A DNA stretch of 64,000 nucleotides from Tridacna crocea (GCA_943736015.1 OX031072.1:18503501-18567500), one strand, 5' to 3'. Shown: positions 12,118 through 23,984, numbered from the stretch's first letter. The notes: generated by a model not told the origin, from the letters alone. Made by a program: numbers and translations.

Positions 12118-12491
12118 ATGATACTGCAAAGGAATTTCTCGTGTTCTGATTGGATAATATTGTCCAAACATATCCATCATGTGCCCTGGCAAAACCAATG
12201 TAAAAACAGTTTCTCTGTCGGGAGTCCCGTATACATGACTATACTATCAAGACAACATACAAAATGGCAGCGTCGATCAAGATTACATCAAGACTATGCG
12301 CCAAGCTCTACCTTTTAGCACGAATGACCTCGGTTTTAGTGACGTCATCTCTCCGTGACGTCAGTTTTAATTGAATTTGGGCAATGATTTTCGGGGAAAT
12401 TTTACTTTGTCAGCATACCCGTTTTTATAACCCAAAAAGCAGGTAAAATTCGCTTCACAAACGTTGGAATGATAAAACCTTGTAGTATAAT
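12118..12491 (-). mobile_element. CTGCAAAG-end MITE, copy
   Basis: Terminal inverted repeat: GATACTGCAAAGG on the left and CCTTGTAGTATAAT on the right. Inside are two GTGACGTCA words (near 12337 and 12355) and a scrap of the GCAGCGTCGATC segment. Reverse orientation relative to 51041-51382. The hairpin-family arm starts seven bases after the right end. Confidence 0.7.
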
Positions 12492-12497
12492 GAAATC

Positions 12498-12549
12498 GTT
12501 GTATGGTCAGGCGGCAGCGGTCTTGGAAACTTGTTCACGGTTGTGGTAT
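12498..12549. mobile_element. single arm of the GTTGTACGG hairpin element
   Basis: GTTGTATGGTCAGGCGGCAG followed by TTGGAAACTTGTTCACGG matches the left arm of 50891-51034. The match stops near 12549, exactly where Tc1 transposase sequence begins. Confidence 0.65.
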
Positions 12550-12839
12550 ACTCGAACCTTGCCATCACCTCGATGAATGGAACACATCGACTCGTCAGAG
12601 AAAAGAACGCTATTCCATTGTTGTCTAAGCCAGCGTTGGTGTGAACGTGCCCAATTAACACGATTTCCGCGGTAACGTCGCGTCAAAACACAACCAGCGT
12701 ATGGACGGCGTGCACGTAGCCCATCCTCTCGCAAGCGACTGCGCACAGTTTGGGCAGATATACGGTTATTATGTGTACAAGGGGTATTAGCAACAGTGGC
12801 TGTGGCAGTTTGTAAGCGATTGCACAGGTGGGTGTTTCG
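12546..12839 (-). pseudogene. Tc1-like transposase fragment
   Basis: The reverse strand encodes a Tc1/mariner-superfamily stretch with hallmark words RISAQTVRSRLREDGLRARR, LTRRYRGNRVNWARSH and WNSVLFSDES, ending at DGKVRVY. FSDES contains the first catalytic Asp of the DDE triad. This corresponds to the second DNA-binding helix-turn-helix and the start of the catalytic domain. The N-terminal part and the two later acidic residues are absent, so it cannot be active. The upstream frame runs into A/T-rich sequence (12920-12960), and downstream it runs straight into a hairpin-MITE arm. Family assignment is firm; it is a relic. Confidence 0.85.
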
Positions 12840-13022
12840 AATATAGCGGAATACAATGCTTAATACAAGCATTAAGCACGCCAATGGCACGTTTGCGTAA
12901 ATTTTGCAGAAATCTAGGCATATCAAAAAAAAAAAGAAATAAAGAAAACTAAAAAAAAAAAATTCAGCGGGTTTCTTCTGCAAAATGCTTTCAGTCGAGT
13001 TAAAATTTGTTTTATCGGACAC

Positions 13023-13620
13023 ATAATCGACTGCTTGGATATATGTAGGTCATTTGACATTTTGCTTTTTTTTTTTAAAATAGTTTTGCATTTGCACTTA
13101 AAACACGGGAAGTTTCTTTTTTGGTTCAGTATATATGACTAAAACTTGATTTGCATTTCCGATATGCTTGTAAGGTACTGTCATAGTCCTTCCATCGTCT
13201 ACGTCTTTATCGTCGTGCAATACCTTTGACATTTTGTATTGTGTGAAAATATTTACTTCAAACGCGTGTCGTTTGTTAGCTATCAAAAGGAGGACGAAGG
13301 GCAGAGAAGCAGCACGCACTAAAAATATTCTTGACGCAATTATGTCCCTTTTCGACTTCGAATCTTCAGTTGAAAAAAAAAAAAACACTTGCAGTAGAGC
13401 TTTGACACTCGACGTGAACTAAAATGGATTTTTCTTTTCTTTTTTTGTCGTTTTGTAAAGCGATAGTAAGCAGACTGTCACTAAACAGTCCTTATAGCGA
13501 ATGCCCGATCTAAGGCGGTCGATCAATATAAATCTTTCTCTATAAACTGGCTGTATATCAATAAGACTTTTTTCAGCGGCTAAAAACACATTTGAAAAGC
13601 ATTATCGATCATATTATATA
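13023..13620. other. no recognised gene
   Basis: AT-rich, with A-runs near 13374. Overlapping opposite-strand frames without family signatures. Nothing supported. Confidence 0.4.
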
Positions 13621-13760
13621 GTAAAGTCGTGGACAGTGTAGATCAGGCTGGCTGATCTTGACTTAAACTCTCCTAAAAATACTTCTTGTATTCTGTATGG
13701 TAGGGAAAGTGTATTTATGAGGATGGATAGTCGAGTGTTGACAAAAGTTTTAACATTTTT
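13621..13760. repeat. decayed MITE sharing words with 38140-38290
   Basis: GACAGTGTAGATCAGGCTGG followed by TTGACTTAAACTCTCCTAAA, CTTCTTGTATTCTG and GAGGATGGATAGTCGAGTG parallels CCGATCTTGACCTATACTTT, TTTCTTGTATCGC and GAGGACAAGTACTCGAGT at 38155-38250. No borders visible. Confidence 0.45.
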
Positions 13761-13837
13761 GTATTTAGTTTTATTTCTAGATCATAACTACGTGAAAGGG
13801 CTCTTCCCCCGTCCCCTCCCACACCCTCGCGTAGGCT

Positions 13838-13990
13838 CTGCAGCGCAAAGGACAGAGATCATGGGGTTGCTAACTCGAATCCCAAGCTTTCCCAATTTCT
13901 TTCCCATGGTTAGTAAGTCTTTGCCACAGGATTAATTCCCCCCTCACCGTTGATGATTATGTGGGAAAGCAGCCAGTGGCTTTGGAAAAG
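13838..13990 (+). mobile_element. probable SINE relic
   Basis: A B-box-like TAACTCGAATCCC near 13871 is followed by a body ending GGGAAAGCAGCCAGTGGC. The A box is poorly preserved. Weak call. Confidence 0.35.
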
Positions 13991-14229
13991 AATATTTTGT
14001 GAAATAAAGATAACAAAATCTCAAGGACAGCATGGTTATGTACACTAGCCGCGATATAAATAAAATAATATTAGAAATAGTGTTAAATAACGTGCAATCT
14101 ATCAATCAATGTCGAGATAGAGAATTAAGTTCTACAACCATTAATGAAATAGTCTCGTTTAACTATGCTATGGTTACTCCCCTTTAGTTACGCTGGATTT
14201 AAGCCATTGTTCTTTCTTCCTGCACTTGT

Positions 14230-14580
14230 CACAGTTATAGAGCCGTTATCTGCACATGTCATGTACTTCGAAGATTCCACCTGTCTACTATGACAAATCA
14301 CCGACTACCGACCGCATAGACTAGGGAATAGTTGCGCTCATACCTTAGCTGTTACCCCAAGCCTGAAGAGGCTGTTTTAAGAAAAGGCCGGTGCATAGGT
14401 TACATGCCAGCTGATCATAGCTGAATAAATCACATGAGTTTTATTGACTAAATGTTATTTTAGTTTGAAATTTAAAGAAACGGTTGTCACCTAGAAAAGT
14501 AGTGCGGTTCTTTAACCAGAATGCCCAACTTAGAAAGATGCGTATTTGTAGGCTGCCATCAAGTGAAAGATATTACGGAT
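14230..14580. repeat. dispersed repeat also present at 46020-46098 and 47343-47520
   Basis: CTTCGAAGATTCCACCTGTCTACTATGAC matches the sequence just left of the mariner-type element at 46100. CTGATCATAGCTGAATAAA, AACGGTTGTCACC and AAAAGTAGTGCGGTTCT match the sequence just right of its end at 47340. About 100 bases in this copy have no counterpart there. Confidence 0.6.
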
Positions 14581-14852
14581 AACCTGGCGGCAGCTATCGA
14601 TCTTCTTTTACCTAATAGGACGATTATGGGGTTTACATGTCGGGTTACCAATTTGTCACCATGGAGAGTCAGTATCGAACTGTATTAAAATGAAGAGACC
14701 CCTTCCACAATGTAACGCTGTTTCCTCTTTTCTCTTCCTCCCCTTGTAATTTAAAACAATTACGTATAATGGTAATTAGCTTCTGGGTGTAAGCGATGGA
14801 TCCATAACGCACAGGTTACGCACTGTGAGGGTTTGTCACCATATGCCTTTAA

Positions 14853-15000
14853 CCCATTACCACACAATCCCTACTTTCGACGACCCTGAGAAAGAAGCCT
14901 TTAGAAAACATTGTGGGAAAAGGAGAAAATGCTGGTAACCAGCATTTTCTCCTTTTTCCCACAATGTTTTCTACCCTTCACAAAAGAAATTTCAAATTTT
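14853..15000. mobile_element. TTAA hairpin MITE, truncated
   Basis: Starts after TTAA (14849-14852) with CCCATTACCACACAATCC and has a near-perfect hairpin at 14908-14973 (arms GGAGAAAATGCTGG and complement). The right terminus is lost near 15000. Confidence 0.75.
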
Positions 15001-15195
15001 CAGTATTTTGTTTTCATATCACTTTTGGCGTATGAAATGAAAACGAAGTAGTTCTTTAACATATTCTAGATCAAAGCGTTTATCAAGTCTTTGATTAATC
15101 AACTACTGAAAATAAATCTTTAACGATTACGAGGTGAACCAAGCAGGTGTCATTACGACAATTGCATCGTTTTGCACGGTATATCCTTACTTGTC

Positions 15196-15396
15196 TATCG
15201 CTTCACCATACAGTCCTAACCTTTAACGACCCTGAAGAAGCCTGTAGAAAACATTGCGGTAACCAGCATTTTCTCTTTTTCCCACATTGTTATCTGGTCT
15301 ATCAAGGAAAAAGTGTGTCATCTCTGCCACCTGTAATTTGTCGTCTGCAATTGCTTTGAATTTGGACAAGTCTTTTTTTTGTCGTTTGGTAACGAG
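15196..15396. mobile_element. TTAA hairpin MITE, centre deleted
   Basis: Ends GTTTGGTAACGAG then TTAA (15397-15400). It contains GTCGTCTGCAATTGCTTTGAA and GGACAAGTC of the family body. The left hairpin arm is deleted, leaving only CCAGCATTTTCTC. Confidence 0.7.
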
Positions 15397-15526
15397 TTAA
15401 ACACCTTGGCAATGTTCATGTGCTTGCAAGACGGTAGTTATGATGCCATAAGCTACAGGAGCATATTGATTATCACCAAAATCACACTTGCCTTTGAAAA
15501 AAAAAAAACTTTCTCTCCCTCCTGTC

Positions 15527-15604
15527 TGTCTGTTTATCTGTCTGTCTATCTCTTTCTCTGTCTCTCTCTCTCTCTCCTTGAACTGTGTATCTGTCTCTGG
15601 CTCC
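15527..15604. repeat. imperfect (TCTG/TCTC)n tract
   Basis: Pyrimidine-rich interrupted microsatellite with TCTGTCTGTT and TCTCTCTCTC runs. Confidence 0.85.
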
Positions 15605-15968
15605 TCTCTTTATCCGAAAACTCTTATTTAAAATGACAATATAAACGTTATGCATGCTATAACCTCATGTTGCATCCTATTTGTACCTTGTTGAATAAAA
15701 AAAAGGTTGTTCTGTTCTATAGTTCTAGTAAACACGAAAGAAAAATAAGCTAATAAAAGTTGTACGACCGATAGCTCTTTCGGCCAAAAGGAGAACATTG
15801 ATGTAACAGCATCCTTTTCTATTTCCTCTTTGAAAGTCGCCAGTATTTCCTCATATTTCCTCAATGTTTTCTACTCTTTGAAAGACAAACTTCGTGTTTT
15901 AGATACATATTTTATATTTCGTCGTTTGAAATGCTTTAACTTTGATCAAGCTATGATTTGATGTTTAT

Positions 15969-16089
15969 CGACTCTTTCCCAAACAACAAAATCTGGACTT
16001 TTCCAATATGAAAGCATTTGCAGACGACAAAAAGAGCATGGCTCAAATTTAGAACATGACTTTAAAAGAATAGAAAATATTGTGAAAAA
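15969..16089. mobile_element. left half of a TTAA hairpin MITE split by a large insertion
   Basis: CCAAACAACAAAATCTGG, AAAGCATTTGCAGACGACAA and TAGAAAATATTGTG are the left half of the family. The hairpin is cut just before its GGAGAAAATG core by the element starting at 16090; the right half resumes at 19873. Confidence 0.75.
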
Positions 16090-17124
16090 AACAAGAGGGC
16101 CAAGATGGCCCTGGATCGCTCATCTGAATTTTTGAGAGGGCCATAGCCATTTTTTAGGTATTAAAACACTGGAAACAAAATCATCACTTGTAAAAATCCT
16201 TTCAAAATCTGACCAGCAGTTTCAAAAAAAGAAGAATTTTTAGGAGTATCTTAATTTCCGTACACTGCAAGTAGCCCCCATTCACCAGAGCCATATTTCT
16301 TGACCTCTCAAAATTTCGCGAAAAACTTTTGAAAAGGGTCATTCAAGGAATTTTTCTGTGAAATTATTTTAAAATCTGACAATGGGTTTCAGAGAAGAAG
16401 AATTTTCAAGAATTTCTTCATGTCCGTATAGTGCAAGTAGCCCCCATTCACCAGAGCCATGTTTCTTGACGGATCAAAATTTCACGAACTAATTTTGAAA
16501 AGAGTCATCCAAGAAAAATTGCTGTGAAATAAATCTGACCAGCCGTTCCAGAGAAGGAGAATTTTTAAAAATTTCTTTTTTTCCCTATAGTGCAAGTAGC
16601 CCCCATTCACTGGAGCAATGTTTCTTGACGATTAAAATTTCTAAGAAAACTTTTTGAAAAGGGTCACCCACGGTACATCTCTGTGAAATTATTCCAAAAT
16701 CTGAGCAGCTGTTCGAAAGAAGAAGCATTTTTAAGAATTTCTTCATTTCCCTATAGTGCAGATCGCCCCAATTCGCCAGGGCAATGCATTTGACGAATCA
16801 AAATTTCACGAACAATTTTTGACCCAAGGAACATCTCTGTGAAATTATTTTAAAATCTGACCTGCGATTTCAGAGAAGATTTTTAAAGAATTTCCTGGAA
16901 AATTTCATTTGGTTGCCATAGCACCCAGAGTTTTTGACGGAATCAAATTCTGTGAACAATTATTAAAGAGGACCCCCCAAGGAATATTCCAGCCAAGTTT
17001 GGTCCAAATTGGCCGATCGGTTAAGGAGTTGATGTTTAAAGAATTGTTGACGACGCACGACGGGACGACGGACACTAGGTGATCCTAAAAGATCCCCTTG
17101 AGCACGTTGTGCTCAGGTGAGCTT
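16090..17124 (+). mobile_element. tandem-array composite element A
   Basis: Starts ACAAGAGGGCCAAGATGGCC (a GGGCC/GGCCC hairpin) followed by GGATCGCTCATCTGAA. It contains about four to five degenerate units of roughly 170 bases with GTGCAAGTAGCCCCCATTCA and TCTGTGAAATTATTTTAAAA words. It ends GACGACGCACGACGGGACG, GGTGATCC and a TTGAGCAC/GTGCTCAG hairpin. Non-coding. The layout (short hairpin ends around a tandem array) recalls bivalve Helitron-type non-autonomous elements, but I cannot prove the class. Confidence 0.7.
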
Positions 17125-19872
17125 AACAAGATGGCCAAGATGGCCTTGGATTGCTCTCCTGAATAAAGTATTGAAACACTAGAAACAAACTCATTATTTT
17201 GCAAAGCAATTTTCAAATGGTAACATGTAAAAGTTCTTTTAAAATCTGACCAGCAGTTTCAGAAAAGAAGAATATTTAGGAGCATCTTAATTTTCGTTTA
17301 GTGCAGGTAGTCCCCATTAATCAGAGCCATGTTTCTTTACCTATCAAAATTTCTTGAACATTTTTGAAAAGGGCCATTCAAGGAACATTTCTGTGAAATT
17401 ATTTTGAGTTAAGACCTGTGTAATGCACTTCCGGTGAACATTGGGCAAATATTCTTATTGGTTGTTAAATAAGGATAAATAAGGATTTATGCAGAAATAA
17501 TATTTTTGCACATTTCTAGTGGATCAGAAATTCCGTTTATGTCTATCTTGAAACTATATTTTGATACTTTTGTTTGTTTTCTACAAGGGAGGTAATTATT
17601 ATCTCTTTTTCAATTGAGAATATAACGGTTTTAGATTTATAAATGATAATTCAAAGAAGGAAAAAATGGAAAAAATGAAAAGGTGAAAGTAGTTCAATAA
17701 TACACATTTTTAATTTAGCTAATTTTGCAGGATGATATTTCAGTGGAAATATCTGTTTTCCATTACAAAGGTCTTGCCTTTAAATTTGACTAGCCGTTTC
17801 AGAGAAGAAGAATGTTCAAGGATTTCTTCATTTCCCTGTAGTGCAAGTAGCCCCCATTCACCAGAGCCATGTTTCTCGATGGATCGAAATTTCGCGAACA
17901 TTTTTTAAAAATGGTCACCCAAGGAACATTGCTGTGAAATTATTTTAAAATCTGAGAACCAGTTTCAGCGAAGAAGAATTTTCAAGAATTTCTTTATTTC
18001 CCTATAGAGCAAGTAGCCCCCAATCACCAGAGCCATATTCTTGACGGATCAAATTTTCGCGAACACTTTCTTAAAAGGGTCACTCAAGGAACAATGCTGT
18101 GAAATTAATTTAATTCTGACCAGCTTTTTCAGAGAAGAAGAATTTTCAAGAATCTCTTCATGTCCATATAGTGCAAGTAGCCCCCATTCACCTGTTTCAC
18201 CAGAGAAATGTTTCTTGACGGATCAAAATTTTGCGACCAAACTTTAAAAAGGGTCACCCAAGAAAGATTGCTGTGAAAATATTTTAAAATCTGACAATGG
18301 GTTTCAGAGAAGAAGAATTTTCAAGAATTTCTTCATTTCCATATAGTGCAAATAGCCCCCATTCACCAGAGCAATGTTTCGTGACGAATATAAATTTCAC
18401 AAACAAATTTTGAAAAGGGTCACCCATGGAACATCTCTGTGAAATTATTTCGAAATCTGACTAGCCGTTCCAGAAAAGAAGAATTTTTAAAATTTCTTAA
18501 TTTCCCTATAGTGCAAGTAGCCCCCATTCACTAGAGCAATGTTTCTTGACGATTAAAATTTTTACGAACACTTTTTGAAAAGGGTCACCCAAGGAACATC
18601 TCTGTGAAAGTATTTCAAAATCTGAGCAGCTGTTCGAAAGAAGAAGAGTTTTTAAGAAATTCTTCATTTTCCTACATGTATACTGCAAATCGCCCCAATT
18701 CGCCAGGGCAATGCATTTGACGAATCAAAATTTCACGAACAAATTTTGACACAAGGAACATCTCTGTGAAATTATTTTAAAATCTGACCAGCAGTTTCAG
18801 AGAAAAAGATTTTAAAGAATTTCCTGGAAAATTTCATTTGTTTGCCATGGCACCCAGAAATTTTGACGGAATCAAATTGTGTGAACAATTTTTAAACACT
18901 GGAAGCAAAATCATCATTTAAGCAAGCACTTTTCAAAAGGTCTCATGTAAAAGTCCTTTCAAAATCTGACTAACAGTTTCAGAAAAGAAAAATTTTTAGG
19001 GGTATCTAAGTAGCCCGCATTCACCAGAGCCATGTTTCTTTACCTATCAAAATTTCTTGAACATTTTTGAAAAGGGTCATTCAAGGAACATTTCTGTGAA
19101 ATTATTTTAGAATCTGACTAGCCGTTTCAGAGAAGAAGAATTTTCAAGAATTTCTTCATTTTCATATAGTGCAAGTAGCCTCCATTTACCAGAGCCATGT
19201 TTCTTGACGGTTCAAAATTTGGCGAACAAATTTTGAAAAGGGCCAGCAAAGGAACATCTATGTGAAATTATTTCAAAATCTGACAGGCAGTTTCAAAGAA
19301 GAAGAATTTTTAAGATTTTTTTTCATTTCTGTATAGTGCAAGAAGCCCCCATTAACGAGAGCCATGTTTCTTGACGGATCAAATTTTCGCGAACACTTTT
19401 TGAAAAGGGTTACCCAGGAACATTGCTTTGAAATTATTTTAAAATCTGAACTGCCGTTTCAGAGAAGAAGAATTTTCAAGAATTTCTTCATTTTCATATA
19501 GTGCAAGTAGCCCCCATTCACCAGAGCCATGTTTCTTGACGGATCAAAATTTTGGAAACAACTTTTGAAAAGGGTCACCCAAGGAACATCTCTGTGAAAT
19601 TATTTCAAAATGTAACCAGCAGTTTCAGAGAAGATATTTAAAGAATTTCTTAGAAATTTCCATTTGGTTGCCATGGCAATCAGAGTTTTTGACGGAGTCA
19701 AGTTTGTAAAGAATTTTTGAAGCGGACCTTCCTAGGAACATTCCAGCCTAGTTTGGTTCAAATCGGCCAAGCGGTTTAGGAGGAGTTGATGTTTAAAGAA
19801 TCGTTGACGACGCACGACGGACACCCGGTGATCCTACAAGCTCCCCTTGAGCACGTTGTGCACAGGTGAGCT
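17125..19872 (+). mobile_element. tandem-array composite element B
   Basis: Begins directly after A with AACAAGATGGCCAAGATGGC and GGATTGCTCTCCTGAATAAA, and ends GACGACGCACGACGGACACC, GGTGATCC, GAGCACGTTGTGCACAGGTG. It has many more units of the same ~170-base array (CCAGAGCCATGTTTCTTGAC, AAAAGGGTCACCCAAGGAAC), and unrelated sequence at about 17405-17770. The short open frames here come from the array. Confidence 0.7.
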
Positions 19873-19976
19873 AAAAAGGACAAATAGCTGGTTACCAGTA
19901 TTTTCTCCTTTTCTCACAATGTTTTCAGAAGGCTTCTTCCTCATGACCGTTAAAACCAGGAAATGTTTGGTAAAGG
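19873..19976. mobile_element. right half of the split TTAA hairpin MITE
   Basis: TAGCTGGTTACCAGTATTTTCTCC, CACAATGTTTTCAGAAGGC and ATGTTTGGTAAAGGG complete the element whose left half is 15969-16089. Confidence 0.75.
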
Positions 19977-20261
19977 GTAAGGGTTTCTCAGCAGACGTTT
20001 TGTCGATACAAACAATGAAACATGAATGCATTCACAATAAATTGCTGTTGTCAGTAGAAGTGAATGTAAACTTTTCCACGAACCAAAACGAAAGCCCTGT
20101 TTTCCAATAATCCCATTCTTCATACCCCGGGTGCTACATTGATCAAGTCTCTCCCTTAGCCAGACTGAAACTCTGATCTGGGTTCATATTCGTCTACCAC
20201 CCTCAAAAACATGGTTAGTATCAAAGAATTGTCTAAAAATGAAATTAAAATCCAACTTCTA

Positions 20262-20455
20262 GGTCAGTATTCCCCGACCATTCAAGAAAGTTCTTTGCCT
20301 TATTCTCCTTTTCTTCCTAAATTTGCAATAAGATAACTCCTGATTGGCTAAACCAAATAGTTTAGCCAATCAGTAGTTTTATAACTTTTAAATTTAGAAA
20401 ATTCTGGAAAATGAGACTAAGAACGTTCTTACAATGGGTTGTTGAATATGGACAC
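20262..20455. mobile_element. foldback MITE copy, GGTTGGTGAATAC family
   Basis: The centre CTGATTGGCTAAACCAAATAGTTTAGCCAATCAG is a strong inverted repeat (reported in parts: TGATTGGCTAAAC and GTTTAGCCAATCA). The flanks TTTAGAAAATTCTGGAAAAT and GAACGTTCTTACAATGG match 52170-52367. Confidence 0.65.
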
Positions 20456-21335
20456 TGGTCAAGACTAGGATGATTCAATATGGTTAGGCATATGCTGATT
20501 CTGCGTAGATTCCATTCTGGCTATGGCATGTGTTTGTTCTGAGGAAAGTGGGAATAGGGGCAATTCTGGATTTGTCCAGCGCAAAGTAGAATTTCTCACT
20601 CTGTTGCACAATCCTAAAACTGTATCGGTGTAATTCTAGAATTGCACAATGGATTTTTATTGATTTCTATAGATAAACCGCACAGGTGAAATCTTTGCAC
20701 AGAGAAGGTATACTTTGGACAATGAGGTAATCCGAACTCGGTCTTGAATAGGTGATTCTATTAGCATATTAAAGAATTCTTTGTCATAGCTCTTATGTGT
20801 GTTTGTATGTGTTACAAAGTATATAATTTCAAAAATCATTTCGACACATTTAAACGTGGCTTGTTCAATAAAGGGTTTACTGAACACAATGTAATATATC
20901 TTGTTGCCTGCTAAATTACAAGTAGTCTCATTTAGACCAATAGAGTGTTACAAGGCCATAAACTACGGTTAAAACTGTTGTGAAATTTTTATTTTGTCGA
21001 ATATTCTTTCTTTGCACATAAGCAGCTCTAGAAGGGGTCTGTAACTCTGCGCAAGAAAGTGAGAATCACCTGTTTACTATTCTAGAATTTTACTTTCTGT
21101 CGATTTTGATTGACATGTCATATCCGGTCATCAAAACGCGGTACTTATAGCACGTCATGTAAACTAAAAAGGTTAGATGTACAGATGCACTCTACATTTA
21201 TTCGCCGGAAGAAGACCGCTTTACTCCTATCAGATACATGTCAACGACAAAAAAAATGTCATTTCATTACAGCTATCCTTTCCACATTTTCATTTGAAGT
21301 ATAAGCATAAGAACTGATGAGTGTAAATGGTTTTT
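20456..21335. other. no recognised gene
   Basis: Short frames only (for example 20657-20887 minus and 21110-21304 plus) with no family signature. No repeat borders seen. Confidence 0.4.
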
Positions 21336-22255
21336 AGCTCACCTGAGCACGAAGTGCTCATGGTAAGCTTTTGTGATCGCCCATTGTCCGTCGTCCGTCG
21401 TGCGTCGTCCAGATTTCTTTAAACATCTTCTCCTAAACCACTGGGCCAATCTTGATGAAACTTAGCAGGGATTATGATGCCCCTGGGGTCAAAACTGGCC
21501 CAACCACGGGGTGTCACAATTTTAAAACATAGGAGCAAAAAAGGAAAACGTCAAAACTCTTCTTCTCTGAAACTAGAAGGTGCAGAGCTTTTGTATTTGT
21601 TATGTAGCATCTCCTAGTGGACTTCTACCAAGATTGTTCATATGATGCCCCTGGGGTCAAAATTGGCCCAACCCGGGGGTTACAAGTTTGAAAGATAGGA
21701 ACAAAAAAGAAAAACTTTAAAATTCTTCTTCTCTGAAACCAGAAGGTGCAAAGCTTTGATCTTTGGTATGTAGCATCTCCTAGTAGCCCTCTACCAGGAT
21801 GGTTCATATGATGCCCCTGGGGTCAAAACTGTCCCCGCCCCGGGCGTCAAAAGTTCGAAACATAGGAACAAGGAAGAAAAACTTTAAAAGTATTCTTCTC
21901 TGAAACAAGAAGGAGTAGAGCATCTGCTAGTTGACTTCTATCAAGTTTCTTCAAATGATGTCCCTGGGGTCCAAACTGGTCCTGTCCCGGGGGTAACAAT
22001 TTCGAAACATAGGAACAAAGAAGGAAAACTTTTTAAAAAAATCTCTGAACCTGGAAGTGGCAGTGTTTGAAAATTCGTTTGTTGCATCTTCTAGTGGACC
22101 TTTATCAAGTTTGTTCATTACGATGACCCTGGGATCCAAACTGGCCCCGCCCTGTTGGTCACAAGTTTGAACATGTGAACAGAGAAGGAAAACTTTGAAA
22201 TTCCTCTGTTCTGAAACAAGATGGAACTTCGTACTTGTGTTCCTTAAGATAGTCT
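21336..22255 (-). mobile_element. tandem-array composite element C, reverse orientation
   Basis: Begins AGCTCACCTGAGCACGAAG and TCCGTCGTGCGTCGTCC, the reverse complements of the 3' ends of A and B. The interior is a different array: about four to five units near 160-170 bases with GATGCCCCTGGGGTCAAAAC, AAACATAGGAACAAAGAAGG and TTCTTCTCTGAAACC. Its far end decays near 22255. Confidence 0.7.
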
Positions 22256-22849
22256 ACCAATAACATTTTTTAACCTTTTTTCATTAAATGTCATGTCACT
22301 GAAAAGGGGGGCTTGGTGTAAATTTTTACTATTGACCAATATCTCTTTCACTACAGGACTAAATGTAATTAAACTTTATCTTGTTAAGCGACAGACAACA
22401 GTTATTTGATTTATTTCGTGAAATGACATGTTATCAAAAAAGGGGACTAAATGCATAATTTCATTATGGACCAATTACAGTCAGTTTGCCCATCCATCCA
22501 CCTTGACAGATATCTTCTAAAGTCCTTGGCATTTATGAAACTTTAAACATGTTTTCCTTAGGATAGTCTTTTGATACAATTTTCTGCTGCAAGATGTGAC
22601 ACAGAGAAAGGGGTTACCTTTCACATACTGGACTTGTTGAGCCCCGATAGATCTGTCAGTAATGTTGTAAGCTGTTAGTCTAGGGTTCCCAGTTTGTGTT
22701 GGCTTGATTACTGTCTCAGCCAACATCCTTTGACATTTGATCAAAAGTTACTGAGACAAGTTTCATTTGTGTCTTACCAATGAGCGAATGATGTTTTAAT
22801 CTGTCATTCGACCACCATTTTGACCAGGAAATTAATGCCTGGCCTTCCA
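22256..22849. other. no recognised gene
   Basis: Contains two similar patches with AAATGTCATGTCACTGAAAAGG (22285) and GAAATGACATGTTATCAAAAAA (22420), an old local duplication. No coding signal. Confidence 0.4.
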
Positions 22850-23030
22850 AGTTAATTCAATCCCTTTCCATACAATCCTGACTTTCAATGACCCTAAATT
22901 AGAAGGGTTGTGAAAGCATTTTGGGACAAGAAGAACATACCCTGTCAGAATTATTTGGCCTTGAACTTTGATATTTTGTATTTATCTTCATTGTAGACGT
23001 TTACTGCTTAGTACTCAGGTAAGCGGTATA
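22850..23030. mobile_element. decayed TTAA hairpin MITE
   Basis: TTTCCATACAATCCTGACTTTCAATGACCCT matches the family start in pieces (CCATACAATCCTGACTTT). The hairpin is largely lost. Confidence 0.45.
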
Positions 23031-23520
23031 GGACCATCATTGTCCTCTTGTTATGTGGTTGTTGTTGTCGTTGACAGAAACAATTTCGAGGGTGACGTCG
23101 TGTTTAAAACATGTAATCGAAATAATCTTCGATGAAACCTTTCTTCATCAAGCACGGGGCTAGACGTATATATGGACCCGGGCGAGCTGTGGCAAGAGAA
23201 AGTGTTGAGTGTGCAGTTTTAGTAGTAAAACAAATTACTGGTACCAAGTCAATGTTTTTTATCTTCAAATATCCAGTGTCTTAAAAACTATCCATTTGAT
23301 TTCTTGTCCTTTTAATTTGTCTGCCTTGTGGTTAATGTCGTTTTCAACATCATTTCGGTTATATCGAGAAAGTCAATCCACCTGTAACAGTTTCCCGGAA
23401 ACTGCTGTTCCGGTGCTTTTACACATTTTTTTTGGCCTTGTTAACAGCTAATTCTAGACAATAAGATTGTCGAAACAAAGTAAAACGTTAAAAGAGGAAT
23501 GGATCCCGTCGAAATATTAG

Positions 23521-23619
23521 TTGAACAGTCAGGTGGCAGGGGACTTTGAAACTTGTTCACGCCCAAAGTCGAACAGCTGTGAACAAGTTTTCAAGTCCCC
23601 TGCCACCTAACCGTACAAC
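23521..23619. mobile_element. GTTGTACGG hairpin element, short-centre copy
   Basis: Arms CAGTCAGGTGGCAGGGGACT and AGTCCCCTGCCACCTAACCG with a shortened middle. The CTGCAAAG-end element is absent here; SINE-like sequence follows. Confidence 0.65.
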
Positions 23620-23745
23620 GATGGTTAGAGTATCTGATTAATGAGCTTGTGGTTGCGGCTTCGAAACCCAGTTGAGACAATTTTTCCGGCGAGTTTTCGC
23701 CACGTACCTCTAATACATATGAGAAAAGTAGTTAGTCGCATAAAG
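23617..23745 (+). mobile_element. SINE relic, 44504 family
   Basis: B-box-like GCTTCGAAACCCAGTTGAG and downstream ATATGAGAAAAGTAGTTAGTC match TTCAATACCCAGTTCAGG and TTTGAGAAAAGTAATCAGTA of the better copy at 44504-44680. Confidence 0.5.
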
Positions 23746-23984
23746 AGAAAGTTGTGTCAGTACGGATGTGAGAAAGCCAGGAAACACATGTGTGCGTAGG
23801 GTCACTGGGGAGGTCAAGTGCAATATAACCTGAACCGTTAAAAGCGGCATGAAACTGCAAAACAAGCATACGGATAGTCATCTTCTGAAGACTTAAGAAG
23901 ACTAATGCATTTCTTCCTGTAATATGTGACAAAGTTGGACAGCACAACAACCTACATGTACCAAGTAATCCTGTATGGTCAAAA

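Noticed and set aside
12507..13022. 171-residue minus-strand frame as one gene
   Set aside because: It is a chimera of A/T-rich sequence, Tc1 transposase relic and a hairpin-MITE arm.
16090..19872. CRISPR-like array
   Set aside because: Units are long, degenerate and contiguous without spacers, in a eukaryotic setting.
21311..21340. CTGATGAG as another hammerhead
   Set aside because: No GAAA partner or pairing stems nearby.
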